This document shows positions 46,469 to 59,679 of a stretch of DNA of 64,000 nt, piece by piece. The DNA comes from Vigna angularis (lineage: Eukaryota > Streptophyta > Magnoliopsida > Fabales > Fabaceae): positions 13,450,501 through 13,514,500 of the forward strand of contig NC_068973.1 in the NCBI RefSeq assembly GCF_016808095.1, read 5' to 3'. A model generated the notes under the pieces. The model searched no databases. It was not told the DNA's origin and was given only the letters and a program-made list of their open reading frames with translations. The stretch's first letter is position 1; each line of letters starts with the position of its first letter. Both the position numbers and the translations under genes were made by a program.

Positions 46469-48552
46469 GGATAATGATAATTTAACAACATTGTTCGACA
46501 ACATTTTGACATGGGCCACATGTCAAAATGTGCTGGTACACATGGAAATGAAAATAGAAAATGTAAAAGGACGTGGAAACAAAATTGGGGGCATGATTTG
46601 AATTGAGGGGTTTCAATTTAACTTTTTAGAATTTGAATTTGAGGCACTTTTAGAGAGATAAGCCAAGCTTAGAGAGAGAATGCAAAAATTTTACAGAGAG
46701 AACCCAAGCTCCTAGACAGAACGCGAACCCTAGAGAGAAGTTCTTCCCTCCCACCCACCCACCCATTTTCGTGCCCATTCCCAAGACCGTCGCCAGAGTG
46801 CCGGAGTCCTAGAGTGTCGCCGTTGACGAGACCCACCTGCCCACCAATGCAGTCACAACTGGAGTGCCGGAGAGAACCCGAACCCTAGAGAGAAGGACTT
46901 CCCTCCCACCCTCTCATTTTCGTGCTTCTTCCGAAAAACATGTGTGTTTTGATCATCATTTAGCATCGTTGTTGAAATTAAAGGTTCTTGGAGATGTAAG
47001 TCAATATTAAAAGTTCAACAACACCTTGATGTAAAGGTGTAATCTTCGTAGTTGGCTTGCGTGTGTAAAACATTTTCCTGAAGTACCCACTTATTTTGCC
47101 TTCTATACCACTATTGTTTCTACAGCATGAGTTTGACAAAATATGCTTCCTTGTCCACGAAATTGTTCATAAATGGCATAATAATTGGTTACACATCACT
47201 TTTAAGTTAAAAAAATGATGAAACATAAATTAGTCAGTCCAAAATGAGTGTCATCATCCTAGTTGACTCGCATGTGCAAAACATTTGCCTAAAGTACCCA
47301 CTTAATTTGTCTTTGATACCACTTTTGTTTCTACACCATGAGTTTGACAAAATATGGTTCCTTGGCCACGAAATTCTTCATAAATAGCATAATAATTGGT
47401 TTCACATCACTTTTAAGTTGAAAAAATGATGAGACGTAAATTAGGCAGTCCAATATAAGTGTCATCTTCCTAGTTGACCCGCCTGTGCAAAACCTTTACT
47501 TGAAGTACTCACTTATTTTGTCTTTGATACCACTAATGTATCTACACCATGAGTTTAACAAAATATGCTTCATTAACCACAAAATTGTTCATAAATGGCA
47601 TAATAATTGGTTTCACATCACTTTTAAGTTCAAAAACTGATGAGACATAAATTAGGCAGTCCAAAATGAGTGTCATCTTCCTAGTTGACCCACGTGTGCA
47701 AAACTTTTGCCTGAAGTACCCAATTATTTGGTCTTTGATACCACTGATGTATTTGCACCATGAGTTTGACAAAATATGCTTCCTTGGCCATGGAATTGTT
47801 CATAAATGGCATAATAATTGTTTCCACATCAATTTTAAGTTAAAAAAATTACGAGAAGTAAACTAGGCAGTCCAAAAATGAGTGACTTTTAAGATGAAAC
47901 AAGTCAGTGTACCATGATGTGCATAATTTGAAGGTATATTTCTTGGGCACGACAACAAGATTACTCTGGTTCACAAAATCTAGAATTCAACTAAGATTAG
48001 ATTCGTTAGCAGAGATGAAGAATGAAAGAAAGGAAGAAATTTTAAGTGAAATTGGAGTTAGGGTTTATGAGAGAAAACGATGGTCTAGTGGCACAAGGGT
48101 TTGATGGCAATGGCTTCTTCAACACAATTCCTCGACCATGGCATAATAGTTAGAAGGTTTGGATATATTTGATTGTGAGAGTGAGTATTGAAATTGTAGA
48201 GCGTGTCGATGGTGGTTTTCACGTTGAACGGTGGTTCGAAATGCCAGAACATTCGACTCCAACAACGGTGGACACAATTCCGATGAATGGTTGAACGCTC
48301 CTTTGTTAGTGAATGACCAGTTGTGATCAACAGAGATTTGTGGGTGGGAGGATCTTCTCTGGTTCTCGTGGGTTCTCTATCCGAGATTTCAAATTTTTGA
48401 AACCCAAAAATAAAGCCGCCAAAATAAAAACCCTAGAACCCTCTAACTTGAATTTCCACATCATTTTCCTTTTTCAATTTTGTTTTCCATGTGGACCAGT
48501 CACATTTTAACACATAGTTGTGTCAAAATATGTTGACAAAATATCATTATCC
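46469..48552. mobile_element. Non-autonomous long-TIR Mutator-like element, about 2.08 kb
   Basis: Left end GGATAATGATA and right end TATCATTATCC are inverted partners. The reverse complement of the right 200 bp or so stays alignable with the left (aaaatgtg-ctggt-cacatggaaa). Flanks atatattatat (46458-46468) and atatataatat (48553-48563) match 10 of 11, consistent with the 9-11 bp target duplication of Mutator-like elements. No transposase was recognised. Inside are duplicated gaaccctagagagaag segments (about 46725 and 46882) and a four-copy tandem array. Confidence 0.7.
47060..47900. repeat. Tandem array, 211-bp unit, four copies
   Basis: Each unit contains gtgcaaaac, agtacccactta, catgagtttgacaaaatatg and cataaatggcataataattg. 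Unit starts near 47060, 47272, 47483 and 47694 show a constant 211-bp period. Confidence 0.9.
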
Positions 48553-48563
48553 ATATATAATAT

Positions 48564-49640
48564 GGACAAATATGAATCTATATATTTTCTTCCTCCGCTA
48601 GATCAAAATCATTGAAAAGTTTATTTTAAACTTTATGTAATTATAATTTTTTTATTTTAATTTCTAAAAAATATTTGATAAATAATTAGGAAAATATATA
48701 AACTCTAAAAATTAGAATAATACAATTTATAAACTTTTAATTACAAAGTCCTTTGAGTATAAACACATGATGCATTCGAGCCATGAGAAAGAAATTGTAT
48801 CCGACTAAATCCGAAGAAATTTAAATTTAATTAGATTAAATAAATTAGTAATTTTGGATAAATAAAATTGAATAAAATAGATAATTGCAGTAGAATAATA
48901 TATTAAAAATTTATAGATATTCAACTAAATCTATTTATATTTTAATATTTATAAATTTGTAAAAATATTTTGTTTTGTTAAAATTCAATAATAAGTTATA
49001 TAAAATTATAGTTCATTATAATAATAATTATTCAAATTATACAAGTAATTTTTTTAGTTAAAATTTTACTATATTTGTGCGTTTATTTAAAATAAAAATG
49101 ATTTTCTTTATTAAAATAGTTTAGTTTAGTATATATTTAAAATTCAAAAAATTTGACTAAATTAACCTATAATTTGAATAATTCAAATTCAATAAATAAC
49201 ATTAAAAGTGTGTTCAATTATTTCAATCATAACTCAGGAGAATAACAAAAACAACCTATGATTAAACTTTGGTGGTCTTTTTCCTTATTGTTTTACCACA
49301 ATAACATAATTTTAAAAAATGTCAATTTCTATGTCATTTAAATTTGTTTAATTGTACCTAACGTTATCTTAAATTCATTAACCAAGCATTAAGGAAGAAG
49401 AACATTGTCATGGTTACCTTAAAATACATTAACCAAATGAATAAATTGTTTAGTATCATAACTAATCAAATAAGAAAATTCAGTAATGGAAAACATACTT
49501 ACTTTACCCTAATTTTAACGTCCGTAAATAAAATATTTCGTTATTTTACCGAAATTTCAAATATATTATTTTAACCTATTTTTTTAAATACTTTTATGCC
49601 TTTTGAAATATATTAATTAACATTACATGATGATGTGAAA
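48564..49640. other. AT-rich intergenic DNA upstream of APE1L, no gene seen
   Basis: Very AT-rich with no coding frame. The last 100 bp or so before 49765 should hold the APE1L promoter and 5' UTR. Confidence 0.55.
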
Positions 49641-49764
49641 GAATGCAGCAGACTGTTTTTGGTGGAAGGATCAATCAAAGGGCAAAAACTTCTCACGTTG
49701 GAGGCAAATAGAGTGAAGTGAATAGTGGTGAGAGTGAAGAGTGAAGAACGAAAAAGGGAGAAGA

Positions 49765-52700
49765 ATGAAACGGTTTTTCAAAGTAGTGGAGAAAGATTCA
49801 GATGGGTCTTCGAAGAAGCCAAGAGAGACTGAGAATGATGCCGAAAATGAAGAGAACAAGAAGAAGGAACCTTTGAAGTTTATGACATGGAATGCCAACA
49901 GCTTTCTTCTTCGGGTCAAAAACAACTGGCCCGACTTCACCAACCTCATCACCACTTTTGATCCTGATGTCATTGCCATTCAGGTTCCCTTTCATGCAAC
50001 CCCTTTTTTCATTTTTTTTCCTATTACTTCATCATGGTTGAGGAACCTATTTGGAGGACCATGGAGTTTATTATTTTTGCAAATGTTCTAATTCAAACAA
50101 TGATGTTCTTTCTTAAGCACCACACTTTGGATATATTGCATTCCTTGTCTGTGCAAATAATAAACTTGGTGTGGCATGAAATCTTCATTAGGAAGTTCGG
50201 ATGCCTGCTGCAGGAGCAAAGGGTGCATCTAAAGTTCCGGGGGAAATAAAAGATGATACAAGCGCAGCCAGAGAAGAAAAAAAGGTATCTTTATGTTCTT
50301 TTGCTGATTGTGGCCAAAACATGTGTTGCTGGAACTGTCAGTCTATTGTGTATGTGTATTGGAACATTTATGTGACTTAATGAAATGAGGTGAATTGATA
50401 ACAAAAAAATTGGGACTTGGGTGAATGAGAATTTCTGCTTTCGGGTTTAGATGTTGTCCGGTGACAATTGTCCATTCTGGTTTTATGAGAGGATTTCCAA
50501 AATACAGGCCTCACCAGGATTGGTAGATTAGTAGATTGCATAAAATTGGTGTGTCAGGTAGATTGTTAGATATTCTTGGAGGGGTTGCAAGGATTAGCTT
50601 GATCGTCTTCTTCAGAGATGGTCCAGGAAACTACCATTATCTGGGAATTCTCTCAATATTAATGCTGTTTTAAGACGTTGAGAACGCCAAGTAAAATAAT
50701 GAAAAAAATATTGCTTGAAATCAAACATTGATGAGACATGATTGTTAATGACAATCGGATTCTTTGCAACTAATTATAAATTGAATGTGGGGAAAGTTGA
50801 ATCATGGGTTGAACCCTTGAAAAGCCATAGCTTTAGGTGCTTGGGGTGGGATGCGAAAGCATCTCAAAGGTGCTTTATGAAAACATTTTCACAAACCACC
50901 CCCACCCAAAAGTCCTTCTAGCTACTAGAAAATGATGGTGGAGGAGAGAAGTGGTTGGTTTCGATAGCCATTGAGATGAAAAGGCTCTAGATACCGTCTT
51001 AAAATTGAAAGAGAATGAAAGAACTTGTTTTATTTATATGCACTGGCTTTGTGTAGATAGTTTAAATAGATTTGGCCTTCTTTTTAGCAGCTATGATTAT
51101 GTGTCTATAATGGCTGATTCGAGACCTGCATCTATGAAATCTTTGAATTCCTTGCTGAAGATTGAAAATCTCAAAATGTGTTTTCTAATCTTGTTTTTCA
51201 CTCTGCTGCTCTAACTTGTGGACTCCTCATGATCTTCCTTCTCTCTCAATCAAATGCAATGCCATAACACCATGTGTGTGATATTTATTCCTTGCTTCCT
51301 TGCATTACATAGATGATATTATTGACCATTAGTGTCAAGCTTCAAATGATGAAGTGGGGACGAATGAGATGAAGAACATAACATGTAACGGTGACCTATT
51401 TACAGACCAATTTGGGTTTGATTACCGAAACAAGACAAATAATGAAATCTTATCTCCTTACAAAATTATGAAAAAAAAAATGCACCAGTGGCTTCTGTAC
51501 AGAAACAATAATGATCACTTTATGGATTACAGTTTGATCCCTTGTAGTAATGACCAGAGAACAACGTAATCACAATGATAATTAACATATAAACAATAAC
51601 AAATAGAGAAGAAAACAGAGAGGAAAGAAGAATTATCAGAGAGAGATTGTACCAGACTCATGTCCTTCTCATTTCGCAAACCCTCTCCAATAAGACATTC
51701 TCCCTCTTGATTCCTCTCAATAACACATTCTCCCTCCTGATTCCTCCCATTAAGACATTCTCCCCCTCCTGATTCTCATGCTTCTTCTTGTTACTGCACT
51801 TTTTGTATCAGTCTCCATATGTTCCTTCATGCTAACTAATTCTGCTCCTCCTTCCATGTCATTATTTCCATATGTGCTGACATCAGCAGCTACACCAGCT
51901 TGATCTTGCTCACTTGTTACAATGTCATCAACATAAGCAAGATAAATGCACCCACCAGGAGAATGAAAGAAGACAAAATAATCAGCCTCACACCTAGCCA
52001 TGCCAAACTGTATCATATAAAAAGTTTTATCTAAATGTTGTGTGTCTAATGTGGATCACACGGCATGTATTTATACCAATTTACAGAATCAAATACAGTA
52101 AATTCTTGCCAAATAATCAGGGATAAATGATCCTAATTTCCTAGAATCTGTAACAGCTAATGAGTAAAAAAAATTTAACTGTTAAAGACTAATTACATTC
52201 TAACATTACTTTCTAATATTTTAGAGCATATTTGTTCAAACCTATGCAGGTATTGATGCGTGCACTCTCTGCTCCACCTTTTGGCAACTATCAAGTTTGG
52301 TGGTCTCTTGCAGATTCAAAGTATGCAGGGACAGCACTACTTGTGAAAAAATGCTTCAAGCCAAAAAGTGTTGTTTTCAATCTTGATAAATTAGGTATCC
52401 TGTTTTGCAGATTTTTTTTAATTGTATTTACGGCATTAAGTATTTCTTTTCCTTATATAAACATTATACTTTGACGTTGTCAGTGGTGTTATTATTATTT
52501 TTGCTGAAAAATGTCGAACATAAATGTTGGCAATTCTCAGTCGTGCCATGATTTGATTGTGTCCTTGGGTGGCTTAAAAAGAATTGCATGATGTTACTAT
52601 TACTATACATATTGTTTTGATTTGGAAAAGAAGTGGGAGGAGAAGGTTCTTGGATCCTCCTAAATATAGTTTTTATTATATATTGGTTCTTAAAATTTCT

Positions 52701-55537
52701 TAATAGTTTTTATTATATATTGGTGCTTAAAATTTCTTAATGTTAAAAGTTTATGATATATTTATGAAATTCCAGTCCAATTTTCAAAATGAATATTTGT
52801 ATATCTTAGAAAGACGACTCATATAAAGATTTAGCTGAAATAAGGTTTTAACGAATCTGCATATTGGATTATATTCCATGTTTAGTTCACTGTTAATGGA
52901 TTCTTATTTTTATTGTTAGCTTCAAAACATGAACCAGATGGTCGAGTGATCCTAGTTGAATTTGAAACACTCCGTTTATTGAATACGTATGTACCAAACA
53001 ACGGATGGAAAGAGGAGGCAAACTCGTTTCAAAGGAGAAGAAAATGGGACAAAAGGATTCTAGAATTCGTTACACAAAATTCAGACAAGCCTTTAATATG
53101 GTGTGGGGATCTGAATGTCAGGTGGCTAATCTTCATTTTTTGTTGGGCTTTGGAGATATATGATTGATTATTTTTGTGGCCTTCGTAAAGGAACAAAGTT
53201 TTACCTCTTCCATTCTTTTGTCATAAAGTTTGGTTAGTGTGAAGCTCAACTGTTGGTTTGATCTATAGATTTATTACCCGTCATTATATGAAAAAAAGGC
53301 AAGATTCTAATAGTTTGAGAGGACCACTGAGATTCATGTTTTATTTTATTTTGATGTAATTGTATGTGTCCTATGAAACTAGTTCTTTGAAGCTACACCT
53401 TGCCTTTGATTCTTTAGTTTATAAAAATCTGACTTTTTTCTAATTTTAGTATCATACACAATAGATTAGTTTTGAATGTTGCGTGAATTGTTCTGAATTT
53501 TTGTCTATATCTACTTTGTCTGCTATTTTACTGGGGCTACTATGCATGTACATGTTCTAAGAAGGAGCTTTAAATACATATATATTCATTGTGTGCAGCC
53601 ATGAAGAGATTGACGTAAGTCATCCCGAGTTTTTCAGTACAGCAAAACTCAATGGTTATATCCCTCCAAATAAAGAGGTTTAAGCAATTTTCTATTGAAG
53701 TTCCCTTTAAAATAGATTTATCCATTTTTTGTGATATTTCATGGCTGTTAGTTTCAATAGATTTAACTTAAAGCTTAAGCTATTAGACTGGGTAAAAGAA
53801 TAAAGGAAATTAATTGAGCTGGTTTGGGCATGTACAATGGTGACTAGGCAGGGCATCCGATGGGAGGGTAGAGTATTTGAGTAAGTTGTCTAAGAGATAT
53901 ATATGATGGAGATATTATAAAGTCTCCCTTCTCCTTCCCACTAACTAACTAACTATCAAACAACTCTTCCCTCCTAACCGCCCTCTCATTTCCTCTTCCT
54001 TTTATCCTAAATTCATTATATCCTATCACCTTATATCCTATCAGAAGAATATTGTGTCATCTATGTAGCAGACTTCATTTAATTGTGGGAAATTCATCCC
54101 ACCACCTTTTCTTTTACTGGAATTAAATTTAATTATGATGTACAATGAATCCAGGATCCAAACCTTAGGGGTTTTATTACCTTGTCTAGGACTGTCCTTT
54201 GATATGCCCAATAATGGTTTTATATCTACTATTAACATAGAGCAGAAGATCTCCACCAATTAGTAGTTATGCATATGATCTGATGATATGGCTTTATGCA
54301 GGATTGTGGCCAACCTGGGTTTACCTTGGCTGAAAGAAGACGATTTGGTACCATCTTAAGAGAGTGAGTGTCTTTTATATATATATATAGTATTTGCTAC
54401 AATTTTCAATACCTGATTTTTAGTCAACTTTCATGGTAAAAGTAACCACAGAGAAAATGTTATATTTCAAACTTAGTATTCTTTTTTACTGTGTTTTAGT
54501 TATCCATTTTAAGTGGAGTAGAAGACTGGAGATGTAGAACCCGTTCTTTAGATAGTATTCTTCAAAAGTTTTGAATTAGTGTATGATGTTTGTATGTTCT
54601 GATATTCCAAACCAAACCAAGGCCAACTAAATTGATAAAAAGATAACCTTGCTCCATAGCTGACTTGATACCTTTTTACCATTTATTTTTTAATTACTTT
54701 CTATTTATTTAACTATTTAAAGTCTTAATAGCTGATATTATGAACCATACTTCAGGGGAAAGCTGGTGGATGCTTATAGATTTCTGCACAAGGATAAGGA
54801 CATGGAACGAGGTTTCTCATGGTCAGGAAATCCAGTTGGAAGGTAGAAAATTAAACTTTAAGAATTGATTTTCAATGTTAATGGTGATTAATTATTATAT
54901 TGAGGCAACGTACTTAAATAATATTATCACACATATTTGATCTCTTTTCTCTAAACCACTTTTTCTTTTTCATCTTTTTTTGTTGACAGTGAAGGCCTCC
55001 CCTGTAATATCTTATTTGTGTTAAAATGTAGCAAATTTAAGAATGAGATTATTTTCTAATTTTCAAGCCATACTTGTTATCTAATTTAATCTACATCTTA
55101 AGCGTGTTAGTTCTTACAACGAGTGTTGTTTTTTGAAGGTATCGTGGAAAACGGATGAGAATAGACTATTTTTTAGTTTCAGAGACCCTTAAAGAAAGGA
55201 TTGTTGCATGTGAAATACAAGGACATGGGATAGAGTTAGAAGGTAATTTCTCATGCAATTGGTACTCTATTCCGTTGCTTATGCAAAAGAAAAAAATTTG
55301 AAACTCATGGCAAGGACATGATTTCATTGCTGACTCAACTTTTAGTTAATTTGAGTGTATATGAAACCAAACCAAACTGCAGTTTGTGTTATTTGGTGCT
55401 GACTTGTAAACTGCATATTATAACAAACATGACCATGTTCTTGTCTCTGTTCTGCAGGTTTCTATGGAAGTGATCATTGTCCCGTTACCTTAGAACTCTC
55501 TCCTAGTTCTGACCCTCAAAATGAGGATGCAACATAA
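49765..55537 (+). CDS. APE1L: AP endonuclease, exonuclease III/EEP family (APE1L-like), 9 exons, 356 aa
   Basis: Exons: 49765-49983, 50192-50284, 52250-52394, 52920-53121, 53599-53677, 54302-54363, 54756-54842, 55139-55242 and 55458-55537; 1,071 nt in one frame, all introns GT-AG. The ATG at 49765 begins MKRFFK, as in the Arabidopsis homologue. After a charged tail (about residues 9-37) come EEP motifs: TWNANS (about 41-46), the metal-binding Glu in EVRMP (74), WCGDLNVSHEE (about 214-224), FSWSGNP, MRIDYFLVS and GSDHCPVTLEL with catalytic His336. The enzyme family cuts DNA at abasic sites in base excision repair. Arabidopsis APE1L also acts in active DNA demethylation with ZDP (family knowledge). 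Intron 2 (2 kb) holds a copia relic and intron 5 perhaps another. All key residues are present. Confidence 0.95.
51640..52020 (-). mobile_element. Ty1/copia reverse-transcriptase fragment in APE1L intron 2, with a minisatellite
   Basis: Minus-strand text at about 52016-51900 reads GMARCEADYFVFF, then GCIYLAYVDDIVT, the copia RT core. At 51689-51775 three tandem units of aagacattctccctc-ttgattcctc follow. The fragment is short and broken. Confidence 0.7.
53678..54301. other. APE1L intron 5 with possible copia protease remnant
   Basis: The minus strand at about 54259-54041 contains KTPKVWILDS, reminiscent of the WI(I/L)DSG start of copia protease, but too short to be sure. Splicing is not disturbed. 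Confidence 0.3.
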
Positions 55538-56901
55538 GAAGTGTTAATGTTACAAAGCAACTGTCCTAATTTTTTTTTTGTCATTTATTTCTGTATTCTC
55601 TGGATTTGTAGGCTAAATATTTCCTTAATGAGAAGCTATGCTTTCATTATGTTATATCTATTATCTGGATTCTAAAGTGATATTTTTTGGCATTTTCAGT
55701 ATGTTTTCTCTTGCATATTATAGTAGTGATTAGGTGCTTGATCATGGCCAATCTCTGGATAATATCTTCAAGAACTTTCTATCCTGCAAAACTAGCCAAC
55801 AGTGCCCACTCTAGCATGAGAAAGAAAACAAAATAAGCCGTTGGACTTATCAATGGTGCAGTCATATCTAAATCAAAATGGTGTGTAGGGTTAACCTGCA
55901 AAAGTTATAACTCCATACATGCCAGTCTTTTATATCACTAGATTTTTTTCTGTACAACCAAGAATTTAATTTGTTTATTTCTATCTTCTCAAGAAATCTT
56001 GACATCAATTTTTTTTATTATGTTACAATGTGATTTTGTCAAATTGCCTCACATTTAAAAGAAATGACAAAAATTCATTGACAAATTTATAATTAAATAA
56101 TTGGGTTGGTAAAAATAATTTTATATATAATATCACTTTTAATGTTGGATGGTCCAGAATAAACTTGTGTCAATTTTGTCCTTGAAAATATATTTTTAGC
56201 TAAATGGTCGAATGACTCTCGAAGGGATATGTAGGTTGTTCCTAGGTATTAATCTAGGTTTAGGATCGAGTTGTAAGGTGATAACCCTAAAGTGGATTCG
56301 AGTTCGATATATCTAGCTGGTTAGATCATTCCTCCGAGATCAACAATGCTAAAATCAAAGTTATTTCCACCAAAATAGTAAGAATTCGGGAATGTGAATA
56401 TTAGGGATCGCATATCCCTTAACCATGAATTAAGCACATTTAAGAAGAGTTAAAGTCATCTATTTAGAATGAAGCAAATCTCTTTCTCTTATGCTATTAT
56501 ATAGTAGTTTTAGACTTTGTATTAAGGGTTAAGTAATGTATGATTTCTTTTTAAGCCTTATATTAAAGACTAATTAGTGTAGTGTTATTAACAATTTTGT
56601 TTAAGTTTTAGGACAATATTTGTGTCTAACTTAAGCTAATCTTGAATGATTAGTTTTGCAACCCTAGCTTAGTGAAAGGTGTCCCACACGAGACATGGTG
56701 ACAACATGGCAAGCTCTTACTGAAGAGTAGTGAACATGTGTCATTTTCTTAGTGGGAAACTTTTGTTAAAGTAGTTTTCTACATGACAAGCTCTTAATGA
56801 AAAGTTTTCTTACAAAGGTATTGGTCATGTGTCATTTTCCTAATAGAGAAACTTTCTACTTTTTTAAAACCCTAATTATAAGAATATATATATATATATA
56901 G
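55538..56901. other. 3' flank of APE1L and intergenic DNA, no gene seen
   Basis: The first 150-200 bp are likely the APE1L 3' UTR. At 56700-56860 a short duplicated block (catgtgtcattttc-taat/gtg-gaaactttc) is present. No protein was recognised. Confidence 0.5.
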
Positions 56902-57892
56902 GGTATATTTTAGTAATGTGTATCAGGTTTTAGTAGACAAAAATATCCTCATATTATGGATTCTAAGTTTAAGGTCAAGGGTATTTGAATAATTTTCATT
57001 CTTAAAACTAAAAACAAATAAGAAACCCTCAAACCCTTACTTACCTCCCTCATTCCTCTCAACCATTTCTCTTTCATCTCTCTCACTCCAATCTTTTCTT
57101 TGTCATTCTTATCGTAGCCTCAACTAAAAAAATCAGAAACACTCGCCTAACCCTAATCCACATTCCTCACTTATCCAATTTGTTTCTCTCTTATCTCCAT
57201 ACTCTCTCTTACCCACACAATTCCAATTGAAGTGAAATCTTTCGGATAAATCAATGCAATTAGGAGGATTCGATGAAAGGACATCAATTCAAATCCTGGA
57301 TTTTCGAATTGAGAGAGATATTGAGAGAAATCAAGAATTCTCGCTATTTCTTAGATTCATGGATAGGTTGGGGCAACAATATCATAAAAAATACCTAAAA
57401 AAAAACTAAAATACTAGCAATTTGAAACAAAAATATAGTTCCAGATCTATGTATTCTTTTTGTACTATATTTTTTGTCGTTTTTCGAATTCTTCGTTTTT
57501 ATCTTAGTTGTTTTTATCTTAGTTGTTTTCATCTTTTTCTTAGATTTGAATCCGAAAAGAGTTATAAGTTAATTAAAAGGAACCCGCGACACTGCAATTT
57601 GTTGTTCTTACTTTGTTCGTTCATTTATTTTCCACTTTAATAACAAAATTTTGTTATTAAAGTGGAAAACAAATGAACGAACATAGCAAGAGCAACAAAT
57701 TGCAGTGTTGCGGGTTGGTGTGTGTGAGAGAGAGTACGAATATGAGAGAGAAACAAATTGAATAAGTGAGGAAAATGGATTAGGGTTAAGCGAGTGTTTC
57801 TTTCAAATACCCTTAACTTGAAAACTTAGAGTCTATAATATATGAAAGTATTTTTGTCTACTAAAACCCAATACACATTGTTAAAATATACC
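56902..57892. mobile_element. Foldback / long-inverted-repeat element
   Basis: The outer ends are inverted: ggtatattttag-aatgtgtat on the left, and a right end whose complement reads ggtatattttaacaatgtgtat. Similarity continues through ggttttagtagacaaaaata and ggtatttga. Inner arms pair 57141-57215 (cctaaccctaatcc, caatttgtttctctcttat) with 57717-57800. The left arm is longer than the right. The centre is the palindrome at 57581-57716. No transposase and no clear target duplication were seen. Confidence 0.75.
57581..57716. repeat. 136-bp near-perfect palindrome with no spacer
   Basis: Two 68-bp arms meet at 57648/57649 with about five mismatches. The central 34 bp (around ataacaaaattttgttat) is perfect. 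A transcript through it would form a long hairpin. Confidence 0.92.
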
Positions 57893-57924
57893 AACTGAAA
57901 AAAGAACGTACACACGTTAGCTAA

Positions 57925-57925
<1 letters not shown>

Positions 57926-57984
<59 letters not shown>
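57926..57984. repeat. (TA)n microsatellite
   Basis: About 58 bp of AT dinucleotides just right of the foldback element. Confidence 0.95.
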
Positions 57985-57989
<5 letters not shown>

Positions 57990-59617
57990 ATAAGAATTTG
58001 CTTCATTTATACTTTTAATTATTATCTTAAATAAATTATTGCTTCTTCTAGTGTTTTATATAATAAACAGCCAAACCAGCAAACCTAGGTATGTTAGTTG
58101 ATTTCAATAATTGATTTCACAAAATTTATATTTTATTTCCAAAGTATTTATAAAATTAAATATTATAAACAATAATAGTATTCAATGGCACTAGACGTAA
58201 TTTTTTTTGTTTTTTTTTTTCTGGTGATGGGACATGAATTATTATAAAGAACTAGCGGACATCTATATTTCACAAATCATTAATGTTAAATAGGAAAGTT
58301 TAAGAGGATGATTTCCTTAAAAATATGAGATAAAATATGTTTTCAACAATATTTTAAAAAAAAAGATGAGAATTAAAAAATTATGAAACATCTTTAATTA
58401 AATTAAATACTATAACTTTAAATTTTATAAAAAATAAAAATTATAATTCTTTATCTCTTATCTTCTTTTGTTATCTCTCATCTCTCTTTCTTAGCTTCTC
58501 TCTCTTCCTCTCTCTCTCTCAGTTCAAATCTCATTTGTCTTTTTTTCATTCCCTTTACTTTCTTTATATGTTTTTTTAAATGTTCATATATTTAACAATT
58601 TAACACTACCTTCATGCCTATCAACAGCCTTTTTGGGAAATTGTTTGCGACTTTATATGGGATCATATTTAATTGTTTGTTTGGTGCATTAACTGTTTTT
58701 CTTTCTTGAAGTACCTTAATTAATCAACAACTTTTTGGTCAAAAATTCAATAAATATTGAAATTAATGAGATAAAGTTTTTCCTCTCTCTTTTAAGTTAT
58801 TAGGATTGGACAACATGGGTTGTCTTAAGTTATATAATCATTATATTCTCTCTCCCAACATTAATTTAAATTACACGGAAAAAGAAAAATATCAATTTTA
58901 AAAATACTAGGAATAATGTTTGAAAAAATATGTAATATTGACAAGGTTAATGGCAACTAAATAAACTTTTTTTTAAAAGTGACAATTATTTGAAAATAGC
59001 TAAGTAAAAACAATGAAGGTACTAATATTTAGTATTTTAATTTCAGTTTTAAACATATATTTAACAGTAAATTATTTTATATTAACTAAAAACTTAGAAA
59101 TTTAAGAAGCTTAAATTCATTTATTCGGAAAAAAACATTAAAAAAGGAAACAAATCAAACCAAATTTTAACTATTTTAAAAATTTAATTTTTTTTTAATT
59201 CTTTATCAAGCATGAGGTTTTCTTAGGCTTGCTTGGATGAGAAGATCTTCCAATACACAAGAGACACCTTCTAAATTAAAGAACTTGTACTAAAAGGGTT
59301 ATACTTTTGAAGATATATTATAAATATTGCACAACGAGGTTGAGTTCTTTGGTAGTGTGTTTGAATGGTAAATTTTAAGATACGGAGAATTTGAAATATT
59401 GTATAACAAATTATATTGTTTTGATGAGAATTTTATAAAAAGTTGAAAGTCAAGTTTTATAAAAGTAATTAAATTATTTATATAATAGAGAATTTCAAAT
59501 TTCATCTATAAATTAAGTATTTTCTTTCATATTCTTCTTAATTCGACTTTAGTTTGAGAATTATTGACGCAAGACTGAAACACTGTTAGAATGACTACTT
59601 TTGATGCTGTTGATTAT

Positions 59618-59620
<3 letters not shown>
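57985..59620. other. AT-rich intergenic DNA, no gene seen
   Basis: Contains a CT-rich low-complexity stretch at about 58470-58520. No coding frame was recognised. Confidence 0.55.

Positions 59621-59675
<55 letters not shown>
59621..59675. repeat. (TA)n microsatellite
   Basis: About 55 bp of TA dinucleotides. Confidence 0.95.

Positions 59676-59679
<4 letters not shown>

Noticed and set aside
49741..49764. Upstream GTG-started extension of the APE1L frame
   Set aside because: A plant gene should start at ATG, and the ATG at 49765 gives the conserved MKRFFK start.
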